Below, piece after piece: positions 43,952 to 51,786 of a stretch of DNA of 64,000 nucleotides. The notes beneath the pieces were generated by a model. The model searched no databases, was not told where the DNA came from, and saw only the letters and a program-made list of their open reading frames with translations. Every line of letters begins with the position of its first letter. Within the stretch, counting starts at the first letter, position 1. This DNA comes from Curtobacterium sp. MCBD17_035 (lineage in GTDB: Bacteria > Actinomycetota > Actinomycetes > Actinomycetales > Microbacteriaceae). Made by a program: the position numbers and the translations under genes. The stretch lies in assembly GCF_003234815.2 (NCBI RefSeq), contig NZ_CP126279.1, positions 1,054,001 through 1,118,000 on the forward strand, in the 5' to 3' direction.

Positions 43952-44722
43952 ATGACTTCCACCTTCCCTGCGGCACGCGCCGCGATCGTCACCGGAGCGG
44001 CGTCGCCCCGCGGGATCGGTCGGGCGACCGTGTCACGCCTGGCCCGCGACGGATGGAACATCGGGATCATCGACCTGGACGGTGACGCGTGCCGTCAGCT
44101 GGCCGCGGAACTCGAGACGGAGTTCGGCATCAGCGCTGCCGGAGCCGGGGCGAACGTCGCTGACGAAGCGGCGGTCCGCGCTGCCGTCGACGAGCTCGAG
44201 GCCGCGCTGCCCCAGATCGTCGCGCTCGTGAACATCGCCGGCATCAGCTCCGCCACGCCGTACCTCGACCTCGAACCCGGTGAGTGGGCGCGTGTGCTCG
44301 ACGTGGACCTCAACGGCGTCCACTACGTCTCGCGACGCGTGGCCGAATCGATGGTCAAGAGCGGCGTCGGACGCATCGTCAGCATCTCGTCGGTGTCGGC
44401 CCAGCGCGGTGGCGGGACGTACAGCAAGACCCCGTACTCGGTCGCGAAGGCCGGCGTGATCGGACTCACCCGCGCGCTCGCTCGGGAGCTCGGTCCGCTC
44501 GGTGTCACCGTCAACGCCATCGCCCCCGGCCCGATCGACACCGACATCATGGGCGGCACGCTCACCGACGAGCGCAAGGCCGCGATGGCCGCGGACCTGC
44601 TGGTCGGGCGCGTCGGCACCGTGGACGACATCGCCGTCGCCGTCGAGTTCCTTGTCCGCGAGGACACGGCGTTCATCACGGGGCACACACTGAATGTCGA
44701 TGGTGGGCTCTACATGAACTGA
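43952..44722 (+). CDS. Classical SDR oxidoreductase
   Basis: This 256-residue classical SDR has the TGAASPRGIGRAT cofactor loop, DLDGD in the second strand (NAD preference), NIAGISS, the Ser of SISSVSAQ and the YSVAKAG catalytic pair. It probably oxidises a polyol or sugar in step with the upstream AKR. It is the last gene of the operon, preceded by a GAAAAGAGAG ribosome site. Confidence 0.9.
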   Translation: MTSTFPAARAAIVTGAASPRGIGRATVSRLARDGWNIGIIDLDGDACRQLAAELETEFGISAAGAGANVADEAAVRAAVDELEAALPQIVALVNIAGISSATPYLDLEPGEWARVLDVDLNGVHYVSRRVAESMVKSGVGRIVSISSVSAQRGGGTYSKTPYSVAKAGVIGLTRALARELGPLGVTVNAIAPGPIDTDIMGGTLTDERKAAMAADLLVGRVGTVDDIAVAVEFLVREDTAFITGHTLNVDGGLYMN

Positions 44723-44738
44723 CCGCCCTGGGCACGCA

Positions 44739-44777
44739 GACGACAAGTGCGCGTGCGCGCGCGGGGCACTTGTCGTC
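44739..44777. repeat. Intergenic palindromic repeat, GACGAC family (locus 4)
   Basis: GACGACAAGTGC (44739-44750) and GCACTTGTCGTC (44766-44777) form a perfect 12-base stem. It lies 16 bases after the SDR stop codon and could serve as the operon terminator. Confidence 0.85.
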
Positions 44778-45009
44778 CACGTGCGCACGTGCGGTGGTGC
44801 AGGCGTGGGTGGTGGCCATCTCGGCGCCGAGGACGTCATCGCGTTGATGCACGCGCCGCAGTGACGGGTTCCGACAGGCGCACCTCGAACCAGCGCTCCG
44901 CCAGATCTGCCAGCTCCTCGCCCGTGAGGGGCAAGCCCTCCGCCGTCAGGTCCAGGAGCGGATCGGCCCCGTGGCTGTCGCCCGATGTGCTCAGGACTGT
45001 CGAGCGGGG
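44778..45009 (-). pseudogene. Possible gene remnant without a start codon
   Basis: A minus-strand frame of about 50 codons between roughly 44850 and 45003 reads as protein (for example LTAEGLPLTGEELADLAERW) but has no ATG or GTG start and no ribosome site. It may be the decayed end of a gene. The rest of the gap shows nothing. Confidence 0.25.
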
Positions 45010-45207
45010 TCAGTCCTCCTCGTCGGCGGCCGATTCGGGCTCGACCTGCGTCTCCGCCATCCGGTTCCGGAGCTGGTCGGCCATGCTCGAGGCGCCTTCA
45101 CTCCCGTGGTCGTTGTCCACCTGCTCGATCAGGCCCGCCAGCTTCTCCTTGTTCGTCGCGTCGGTGGCGCCGTCCACGACGGGCTCGGTCTGCTCGTTGT
45201 CGCTCAT
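45010..45207 (-). CDS. Small acidic hypothetical protein
   Basis: This 65-residue acidic, helical protein starts MSDNEQTEP and ends ESAADEED. TAGCGT (minus strand, 45215-45220) lies seven bases before the ATG, a leaderless promoter. The composition resembles small stress-related actinobacterial proteins, but no family is recognised. Confidence 0.6.
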   Translation of the reverse strand: MSDNEQTEPVVDGATDATNKEKLAGLIEQVDNDHGSEGASSMADQLRNRMAETQVEPESAADEED

Positions 45208-45270
45208 GGCGCGGACGCTACGCGCAGTGCCTCCGTGTCGCGGCGCGTCGATCGCGCCGATGGCGCGTGT

Positions 45271-45312
45271 CGACGACAAGCGGTCGGTCGGACGACCGCG
45301 CCCTTGTCGTCG
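45271..45312. repeat. Intergenic palindromic repeat, GACGAC family (locus 5)
   Basis: CGACGACAAG (45271-45280) and CTTGTCGTCG (45303-45312) pair perfectly, with inner CGGTCG/CGACCG and outer GCGCG arms extending the structure. It lies in the gap between the small acidic gene and the nucleotidyltransferase gene. Confidence 0.8.
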
Positions 45313-45332
45313 GCGCGCGCTTCTCGCCAGCG

Positions 45333-46058
45333 TCAATCCGATGCGAGGGCGATCCGAATGACCTCCACCGCGTCAGGGTCAACGCCAGCGCGCCGGCTCA
45401 GCGACGGATCCCGCTTGATGCGCGCTGCGGCCGCGAGCAATCGACGCCGCTCCGTGGCGGTCAGGTCGATCCCGAGCGCGTCACGACGCTCGACCAGTGC
45501 TGCAAGTGTGGCGATGTCCACGAGGTGGCGGGAGTTGTCCTGTCCGGCGAGTGCGTCGGCCGCCGCGGCCTTGCTCACCAGTGCACCCTGCAGTGTGGGA
45601 CGGAGCAGGCGCCCAACGCGTCCGTTCACGTCGACCTTGACCTCTGAGGCGCGATACAGCGCACCTTGCGTGCCGGGCGCCGCGATCGTCGTTCCTCCGC
45701 GGACGCCGCGCCGAGTGTCAGCACGCTCGCCGAGGAATCGAGCCTGCAGGACATCGATCTGAGCGCCTTCTCGGACCCACCGATGTTGGTGCCCCTCGAA
45801 CGAAGTCCCGTCTGGCTCGAATCCGAGGTCGGCGAGCACCCGCGTGAGATCCCAGAGGATCTGTGGATGCGCGCGGACGTCGAGCGCGACGTCGGCGTCC
45901 TGGGTCGGACGTGCGCTCGCAGAGCCCCGCTCCCAGCACAGCGACTGCACCATCTGGCCGCCGACGAGGATCCAGTCCCGCGGCAGTCGTTCGTACACAT
46001 CGAACAGCGCATGCCATGCAGCTGCCTGCGCGGACGCGAGGGAGGGCGCAACGATCAC
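45333..46058 (-). CDS. AbiEii-like nucleotidyltransferase (candidate toxin)
   Basis: This 241-residue protein has a nucleotidyltransferase signature: ILVGGQMVQSLCW followed by RPTQDADVALDV, the GG...D-x-D metal site. DVLQARFLGERADTRRG follows in the third-Asp region. It resembles AbiEii/AbiGii toxins, which block tRNA or other targets by adding nucleotides. The GTG start overlaps the upstream partner's stop as GTGA. The pair is expected to act as a toxin-antitoxin or phage-abortive module; toxicity is not shown by sequence. Confidence 0.75.
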   Translation of the reverse strand: MIVAPSLASAQAAAWHALFDVYERLPRDWILVGGQMVQSLCWERGSASARPTQDADVALDVRAHPQILWDLTRVLADLGFEPDGTSFEGHQHRWVREGAQIDVLQARFLGERADTRRGVRGGTTIAAPGTQGALYRASEVKVDVNGRVGRLLRPTLQGALVSKAAAADALAGQDNSRHLVDIATLAALVERRDALGIDLTATERRRLLAAAARIKRDPSLSRRAGVDPDAVEVIRIALASD

Positions 46059-46714
46059 TCGTTCGTCCCTCGAAGGAGCTGTGCCAGCCGAGCGCGCTCT
46101 CGTGGGCCGCCGTCCGTCGCGAGATCGAGGAGGAGCGTCGACAGCGGGAGCGTGGCGGGCGGGCGGTCTGCCTCGACGTGGAGAGCGACGTTCGGGGACA
46201 CTGATTCTCGGAGCAAGAACTCGCGCCGCAGGGTGTCCATGTCCTGCTCCGCCACATGGGCTTCGAGGAAGTCCGGGGCGCTGATCTCCGCACGTGGATC
46301 GCTCACGCCCCCGAGGACGAGGCGATCGTCCGATCGAAGGTCGGCCATGTCGGCAGGTTGCACGAACAGCATCAGAGGTCGCTGCAGGACGCGAGGGCGG
46401 AACCAGGTGATGAAGACGTCGGCCGCGTGCTCGTCGTGGCGGAGGGCGTGGAGCCGCGCATCGAGGCGATGACGCTCGGTCGGACGCAGTGAGACTCGCA
46501 GTGCGTCGCTCCCGTCGATCATCGACAGGAGCGCGGCGGCCATGCGTTGCGCGAGCGGACGACTCCGCTGAGGACGCAGCTGTTCGCCGTCGTCGATGAG
46601 CCAGACGCCGCTCGCCTTCCGGGCCGGCAGGACTCCCTGGCGCGCTGCCTTGCGGACGATCTGCTCAGAGAATCCGTACTGGTGCGCGTAGTCGGCGATG
46701 CTCACCTCGGCCAT
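46055..46714 (-). CDS. Candidate antitoxin with HTH-like N-terminus
   Basis: This 219-residue protein starts with a helix-turn-helix-like region (SIADYAHQYGFSEQIVRKAA, then VLPARKASGVWLI, about 4-42), like an excisionase-type domain. The remainder is helical with no catalytic motif. The arrangement (regulator first, nucleotidyltransferase second, GTGA overlap) matches AbiEi/AbiEii operons, but the N-terminus differs from the typical AbiEi winged helix. TACACT (minus strand, 46722-46727) is seven bases before ATG 46714, and dyads surround it, implying autoregulation. Confidence 0.65.
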   Translation of the reverse strand: MAEVSIADYAHQYGFSEQIVRKAARQGVLPARKASGVWLIDDGEQLRPQRSRPLAQRMAAALLSMIDGSDALRVSLRPTERHRLDARLHALRHDEHAADVFITWFRPRVLQRPLMLFVQPADMADLRSDDRLVLGGVSDPRAEISAPDFLEAHVAEQDMDTLRREFLLRESVSPNVALHVEADRPPATLPLSTLLLDLATDGGPRERARLAQLLRGTNE

Positions 46715-46752
46715 GCACACAAGTGTATCGGCCCTAGTCGACTAGTGTGCAT
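46713..46752. promoter_or_regulatory. Operator/promoter of the nucleotidyltransferase pair
   Basis: ATGCACACAAGT (46713-46724) and ACTAGTGTGCAT (46741-46752) are inverted repeats with one mismatch, overlapping the start codon and the -10 box. A separate perfect dyad CTAGTCGACTAG lies at 46734-46745. AbiEi-type antitoxins bind inverted repeats over their own promoter. Confidence 0.7.
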
Positions 46753-46804
46753 CCGCCAGTGCAGGGAACCCGTGCCGTCGGCGGTGTCCGGCGGACCAGC
46801 GAGA

Positions 46805-46860
46805 CGCGCGCCGACGACGAGTGCGCGGCCAGGCGACGGCGCAGTTGTCGTCGGCGCGCG
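46805..46860. repeat. Intergenic palindromic repeat, GACGAC family (locus 6)
   Basis: CGCGCGCCGACGAC (46805-46818) and GTCGTCGGCGCGCG (46847-46860) form a perfect 14-base stem. The inner part contains GAGTGCGC and GCGCAGTT. This is the longest exact stem of the family in the window. Confidence 0.87.
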
Positions 46861-46874
46861 CGGTTGCGGCAGCG

Positions 46875-47642
46875 CTACGCCTGCGGCGGCTGACCGTTGC
46901 TCGCGGTCGTCCCGCCGTCGACGGGCAGGATCGCCCCGGTGATGAACGACGCCTCGTCGCTCGCCAGGAACAGGATCGCGGCGGCGACCTCCTCGGGCTG
47001 ACCCCCGCGGCCCAGAGCAATTCGCTCGGCGAACGCCTGCTTGAGCTCCTCGTTCTGCGCCTGCTGCTGCGTCATGTCCGTCCAGATGAGCCCGGGCGCC
47101 ACCGCGTTGACGCGCACCCCGTGCTCCCCGTTGTCGAGCGCCGCCGCCCGCGTGAAGTTGCTCACGCCGCCCTTCGCCGCGTTGTACGGGCTCATGCGCC
47201 AGTCGCCGCTCATGCCCGACACGCTCGAGGTGTTCACGATCGACCCCTTCGTCTCGCGCAGGTGGGGGAGCGCTGCGCGCGTGCCGTAGAACACGGCGGA
47301 CAGGTCGGTCTCGATGACGCGGCGCCACTCCTCCGGCTCGATCTCGGTGATGTCGCCCGAGGTGAACGTCCCCGCGTTGTTCACGAGCACGTCGAGGCGG
47401 CCGTAGGTGTCGACGGCGGTGCGCACGGCCTCCTCCATCGTCGCCGGTTGCGCGACGTCGCCGGTGATCGTGGTCACGGCACCGTCCGGGAGGCTCGCAG
47501 CGGTCTCCGCGATCTTCTCGCCGACGGAGTCCACGGCCACCACGCGGGCACCCTCGCCGACGAACGCGCGCACCGTCGCCGCGCCGATCCCGGAGCCCGC
47601 TCCGGTGACGATCGCGACCTTGTTCTCGAATCGGTTGGGCAT
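46875..47642 (-). CDS. Classical SDR oxidoreductase (FabG-like)
   Basis: This 255-residue SDR has TGAGSGIGAAT, NNAGTF, the catalytic Ser in NTSSVSGMS and YNAAKGG. ADSV-type residues after the second strand suggest NAD. GAGAGGAACC precedes the ATG. It could be a glucose/alcohol dehydrogenase or an unspecific reductase; neighbours give no clue. Confidence 0.9.
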   Translation of the reverse strand: MPNRFENKVAIVTGAGSGIGAATVRAFVGEGARVVAVDSVGEKIAETAASLPDGAVTTITGDVAQPATMEEAVRTAVDTYGRLDVLVNNAGTFTSGDITEIEPEEWRRVIETDLSAVFYGTRAALPHLRETKGSIVNTSSVSGMSGDWRMSPYNAAKGGVSNFTRAAALDNGEHGVRVNAVAPGLIWTDMTQQQAQNEELKQAFAERIALGRGGQPEEVAAAILFLASDEASFITGAILPVDGGTTASNGQPPQA

Positions 47643-47794
47643 GGTGGTTCCTCTCATCGGTGGCGGGTGCGGTGCCTCCATTGACCCACCACCGCGCTCG
47701 GCGGCACTCAGCCGGGAGGCTCGGCTGCAGCCCGTCGGTTCGATGCCTGTGGACGCGGGTCCGGACCGTCGAGCGCCCGAATAGGATCCGGGGC

Positions 47795-48049
47795 GTGACG
47801 ACATCGACGCCCCGCGAGCTCGCGGTGGAGCTTGGGTACCGGGACGAGACGCGTCCGGGCGCGGTCGTTCGCAGGTACCTGCGACAGCGGTACCCGGAGC
47901 ACCCGAAGCACGAGCGCGCGCATTGGCCGCCGCGATTTGTCGTGACAGCTTTGAACGGCTGGATAGGGGAGCTGCGAAAGACACAGCGCTACCTGTGCGA
48001 GAGCGGCTGCTCGAGGCCGCGGCAATCGTATGATGAGAACTCCGCTTGA
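47795..48049 (+). CDS. Short DNA-binding-like protein, probably truncated
   Basis: This 84-residue product has a plausible N-terminal 45 residues (STPRELAVELGYRDETRPG, then VVRRYLRQRYPEHP), similar in pattern to the small SAP/Lsr2-like N-terminal domains that precede nucleases or phage proteins. After about residue 46 the sequence loses this character. TAGGAT at 47782-47787 is seven bases before GTG 47795 (leaderless). I read it as the front of a gene cut at the edge of the variable region. Confidence 0.5.
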   Translation: MTTSTPRELAVELGYRDETRPGAVVRRYLRQRYPEHPKHERAHWPPRFVVTALNGWIGELRKTQRYLCESGCSRPRQSYDENSA

Positions 48050-48063
48050 ACGAGGAGAATGCA

Positions 48064-48855
48064 ATGAGCACGGCGCCGGGTTGGTACGACGACGGTCAAG
48101 GACAACGACGCTGGTGGGACGGAACGAAGTGGACCGAGAAGACCAGCGACAGCGCTGTTGTCAGTGCCCCCTCGGGCTTCGCGGCTCGTGTCGCGGGCGG
48201 GATCTTCAGCAAAGCGAAGGACGCGGCGGGGCAAGCGGCGTCGGAAGTTCGTGACAACCTGACGAATGCGGTGTCAGGGGCGGCGAGGGCTCGTAGGGAC
48301 CTAGAAGCTTCTGACGTTCTCCAGCCCGAGTTGGCTCAGCCCCTCTACGAGGTTGTCAGTCACATTGACGGGAAGAACGCCACCGTTCGACTATGGCCCG
48401 ATCGCCTCGAGTGGGAACGAGGGCGAGGAGTGTCAGGAGTCAAGGTCGCTCTTGGCATCATGACTTCTGGTGCTTCGTTTCTCGCAACCGGCGTCAAAGG
48501 CGGTAAGGACGCGTACGAGATGCTCCCGCTCGAGCATGTTTCTGGCGTGGGGAACAAGAAGGACGGCCTGCTCTACCATCGCGTGGAGGTAGGGACAGCG
48601 GGGGGAACGGTTAGCTTCCGCGTCAAGCGCGAGGACGCGGCCCAGTTCCGGGAGGCGATTCTGCAGCAGCTGCGCGCGCGCGCCGCAGCGCCCACGATCG
48701 TCGAACTCGCCGCCCCTGTCGGCGCTGCGCCGAGCTTGCCTGCGCAGCCGGATCACATGCAGCAGCTTCAACAGCTTGGAGCACTTCGTGACGCCGGCGT
48801 CCTCTCAGAAGAGGAGTTCGCCGCGAAGAAAACCGAGATACTCGCGCGCATGTGA
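48064..48855 (+). CDS. DUF2510/SHOCT-domain protein
   Basis: This 263-residue soluble protein starts with a DUF2510 domain (GWYDDGQGQRRWWDGTKWTE). A central PH-like region follows (about 95-200), and a C-terminal SHOCT helix pair (LGALRDAGVLSEEEFAAKKT) completes it. These are common in actinobacteria, often in variable regions, with unknown function. GAGGAG precedes ATG 48064. The central region resembles domains that bind membranes or peptides. A second SHOCT protein lies at 56779. Confidence 0.82.
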   Translation: MSTAPGWYDDGQGQRRWWDGTKWTEKTSDSAVVSAPSGFAARVAGGIFSKAKDAAGQAASEVRDNLTNAVSGAARARRDLEASDVLQPELAQPLYEVVSHIDGKNATVRLWPDRLEWERGRGVSGVKVALGIMTSGASFLATGVKGGKDAYEMLPLEHVSGVGNKKDGLLYHRVEVGTAGGTVSFRVKREDAAQFREAILQQLRARAAAPTIVELAAPVGAAPSLPAQPDHMQQLQQLGALRDAGVLSEEEFAAKKTEILARM

Positions 48856-48962
48856 GAGGGCGAAGGTCGCCGCCCGAACGCGAAGAGACTGACTGTTGCT
48901 CCCTCTCCGCATGACCATCCGCGTACCGGAACCGCCTCTTGCTGCAGCGCCTGCAACCGCGA

Positions 48963-49030
48963 ACGCCAGCAGTACATGAGGGAGGGGCGTCGCCAGCTGG
49001 CGCCGTCCCTCCCTTCCGTACTGCTGGCGT
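48963..49030. terminator. Large bidirectional cruciform terminator
   Basis: Outer arms ACGCCAGCAGTAC (48963-48975) and GTACTGCTGGCGT (49018-49030) pair perfectly over 13 bases. Inner arms AGGGAGGG and TCCCTCCCT extend the stem around GCCAGCTGGC. It separates convergent genes ending at 48855 and 49038. Confidence 0.8.
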
Positions 49031-49037
49031 GATCGCG

Positions 49038-50003
49038 CTAGTTCGTCTTTTCGAAGATCGTTCCATCGCCGAACGACGCCACGCCGCCGTGGAAGGAGTC
49101 GGGAACCTCGAAGGCCACTTGTCCCTGCGCCGTCTGACCCGCCCCCAAGGTCACGCTCGGCATCTCCGTCAGCCCTTCGACGAGCGTTGTCGAGTCGTAC
49201 ACGTTTCCGCTCGCGTCCGAGAGCGCCAGATCGTAGGCGACAGTGCTTGCGTCGACGCCAGCCGTCGTTGCGACAACATGCACCGTCACCACGACGTATT
49301 TCTTGCCCGCGTCGGGTTGCTCGAACTCATTGGAGGAGACGAAGTTGTCGTTGTAGGAGTCGACCCATTCTTGGTAGTCGGCCTTCGTACCATCGATTCG
49401 GTTCGTGCTCTCCATGTCGAACTTGTTGCCCGCAGGCGCGGGAGCTGCGACAGACGACCCAAGCGGCGGTTGTGCCGTCAGGGAGACCACTGTTCCCGGG
49501 GCGATTTCGCTGCTGGCAGCGGGATCCTGAGCGGTGACCGTCTGATCATCGTCCGCGCCATTTGCGTCGAAGAGAAGGTCCTGACTCTCGAGTTCTTTCT
49601 CAGCAGCGGAGACGGTCATCCCGACCACATCCGGTGCGCTGACCTTCGTCGGCGCGGCTTTCGTCGCGTGAGCGGCAGCAGGCGTGTCAACTGCGACGCT
49701 CGGGGTTGTGGAAGCACCGCCGCCGTAGATCGCTCCAAACAGAGATGCCAGCAGGATGCTCGCGCCACCGAGAATGGTCGCCGGAAGTCCCCTGCCGGTT
49801 CCTCGACGCAGCGCGATGATCCCAAACACGAGCGCGAGGATGCCGAGCACGAAGCCGACGTACAGCAAGCCGGGAATGAATGCGAGGGCCACTGCAATGA
49901 TTCCGAGGATCAGCCCCGCCTTCCCGAGCCCTCCTCGTTGAGCCGGTGGAGCGGGCAGCGGGGCATACGGTCCCAGCGGCGGCTCTGAGTAGTTGTTGGA
50001 CAT
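49038..50003 (-). CDS. DUF4190-PASTA-DUF4352 membrane protein
   Basis: This 321-residue protein has a Pro-rich cytoplasmic start and two adjacent membrane helices (about 30-65, with a DUF4190 pattern, and 72-92). A PASTA-like domain follows (DVVGMTVSAAEKELESQDL, about 124-175). The C-terminal DUF4352 immunoglobulin-like domain contains KYVVVTVHVVATTAG. PASTA domains bind peptidoglycan or beta-lactams. AGGAG lies upstream of ATG 50003. It probably acts as an envelope sensor or lipoprotein-like factor; the function is not known. Confidence 0.82.
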   Translation of the reverse strand: MSNNYSEPPLGPYAPLPAPPAQRGGLGKAGLILGIIAVALAFIPGLLYVGFVLGILALVFGIIALRRGTGRGLPATILGGASILLASLFGAIYGGGASTTPSVAVDTPAAAHATKAAPTKVSAPDVVGMTVSAAEKELESQDLLFDANGADDDQTVTAQDPAASSEIAPGTVVSLTAQPPLGSSVAAPAPAGNKFDMESTNRIDGTKADYQEWVDSYNDNFVSSNEFEQPDAGKKYVVVTVHVVATTAGVDASTVAYDLALSDASGNVYDSTTLVEGLTEMPSVTLGAGQTAQGQVAFEVPDSFHGGVASFGDGTIFEKTN

Positions 50004-50179
50004 GGCAGTGCTCCTGATGCTGAGTCGGGTTCAGGTCTCCGTCCAGCCTACGGTTGCTGTGCGTTCACCAACAAACTGGCAATGGCCCCAGTACGCGGGA
50101 GACGCGAGGCGGAGCGCTTTTTCCGCCGTGAACTCCGGCACGACCTTCGACGCAAACGCCCGTCGCGGCCACTCCACGT

Positions 50180-51646
50180 CTATCGTCCGCCCGACCGGGA
50201 GGCCGGGGCCGGCCCCACGACGTCGCCCCAGCCGTCCAGGTCCGCGTGATCCGGGCCTCCCGGCAGTGTCGCTCCGGCGTCCTGAACCGGCCAGGCGTGT
50301 GATGCCGAGGCCGGCGCCACGGGCGCGCGCTGCGGCCGGACCTGGGCGAACACCGGCTGGTCGTTCCCGAGCACACGGGAGGCCACGGCGAGGACCGACG
50401 GGCTGACGCGGGGGAGGACCCGCGGTGCGACGAAGCGCGCGACGACCTCGGCGACGCCGCCCCACAGCACGAACATCACCGGCGTCCACGGGGTGACGCC
50501 CGCCGATGCCGTGGTGTCCGCGTTGATCGACGCGGCGGAGAGCGCGGCGTGCGCGACGACCGTGCCGAGGACCATCGTGAGGAGGCCAACCAGCAGGTAC
50601 GCGGCCGGTGTCAGCGCCCAGTCGAGGACCGGCCGTGCGGCCGCCGAACGTCGCACGGCGAGTCCGAGCCCACCCAGGAACACGCTCACGACCGCGGCGA
50701 GGACCGCGAGCCACAGCCAGCCCGTGCCCGAGAACACGGTGAGGGTGTGTGGCGTGCTCGTGTCGGAGCCGCCCAGCGACAGCAGGCGACCCACCGAGTC
50801 CGAGACGCCGGCACCGCCGAACAGCCCGAGCGCCACGACCACGACGGCCACGTTCCCGATCACCAGGGGGAGCACAGGAGCTGCGGTGTTCTGCTCGACG
50901 GCGGCCACCACGATGAGGGCGACCGTCACCAGCGCGGTGAGCGCGGCGAACTGCGTCATGACGACGCGCACGACGCCGAACCACGCGGCGAGGGCGCTGC
51001 TCAGCGTCGCCACGACGATCGCCCGCGCGAGGAAGCTCGCGATCGCCCCGACGAGGAACGCCACGAGGACCGCGCCAGCACCGAGCCCGCTGATGGTGCT
51101 GACCGCCGCGCCGCTCCCGCCGGGGATCCGGACCGGGAGGACCAACCCGGCCACCAGCGTCAGGACCGCCAGCACGACGCCTGACAGCAGCGACATCGCG
51201 ACGTGCTGCGTCAGCGAGCGCGGTCGCGTGATCCGGCGGCTCAGCACGACGATCGCGATGATCTGCGCCGCGGCGATGAAGAGGGGCACGAACCCGATCG
51301 CGATCGAGCCGGCGAACTGGACGATGAGTGCGCCCTGGCCGCTGATCCCGAGGCGGCCGAGGTCGGCCAGCAGGATCAGCTGGACCGGGGTCGCGGCGAT
51401 GTCGCTGATGCTCGTCAGGGTGTCGGAGAGGTTCGCGGTGCCCGAGCCGGTCGTGGTCTCGGTGTGCGGCGCGAGGAGGGCGGCGAGGAGCATCGTCAGG
51501 ATGCCGATGGCGTACGCGGCGATGAAACCGCCGACGCCGACGAGGGCCGCGCGGACCCAGTGAGCCGCGGACATCGTTGCGAGTGCCCTGCTGATGCGTC
51601 GAGCGGGTCTCGGCGCCGTTGCGTCTCTCGGAGTGCCGTAGCTCAT
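50180..51646 (-). CDS. Large polytopic membrane protein, DUF-type
   Basis: This 488-residue protein has about ten hydrophobic segments and a Pro-rich soluble C-terminus (about 450-488). The N-terminus is basic (PRPARRISRALATM). GAGGGGGA precedes ATG 51646. Codon use is as GC-rich as the chromosome, unlike the genes to the right. No transporter signature was recognised. Confidence 0.7.
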   Translation of the reverse strand: MSYGTPRDATAPRPARRISRALATMSAAHWVRAALVGVGGFIAAYAIGILTMLLAALLAPHTETTTGSGTANLSDTLTSISDIAATPVQLILLADLGRLGISGQGALIVQFAGSIAIGFVPLFIAAAQIIAIVVLSRRITRPRSLTQHVAMSLLSGVVLAVLTLVAGLVLPVRIPGGSGAAVSTISGLGAGAVLVAFLVGAIASFLARAIVVATLSSALAAWFGVVRVVMTQFAALTALVTVALIVVAAVEQNTAAPVLPLVIGNVAVVVVALGLFGGAGVSDSVGRLLSLGGSDTSTPHTLTVFSGTGWLWLAVLAAVVSVFLGGLGLAVRRSAAARPVLDWALTPAAYLLVGLLTMVLGTVVAHAALSAASINADTTASAGVTPWTPVMFVLWGGVAEVVARFVAPRVLPRVSPSVLAVASRVLGNDQPVFAQVRPQRAPVAPASASHAWPVQDAGATLPGGPDHADLDGWGDVVGPAPASRSGGR

Positions 51647-51786
51647 GTGAATCCCCCTCGGCTCTGGTGCTCGGGGTCATCCTGGCAGAGCGCTCAGCCG
51701 CGGCGCCAGGGCGCACCTCGCCGTGGTTGTCGTGTGTAGCTCTAGGCGAGCGCAAGGAGTTCGGAACCCGAGCTGCCGTTCGTGCG

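Noticed and set aside
50031-50180. Minus-strand frame after the large membrane protein that reads partly protein-like
   Set aside because: There is no start codon or ribosome site and no recognised family; it may be a small remnant but evidence is too thin.
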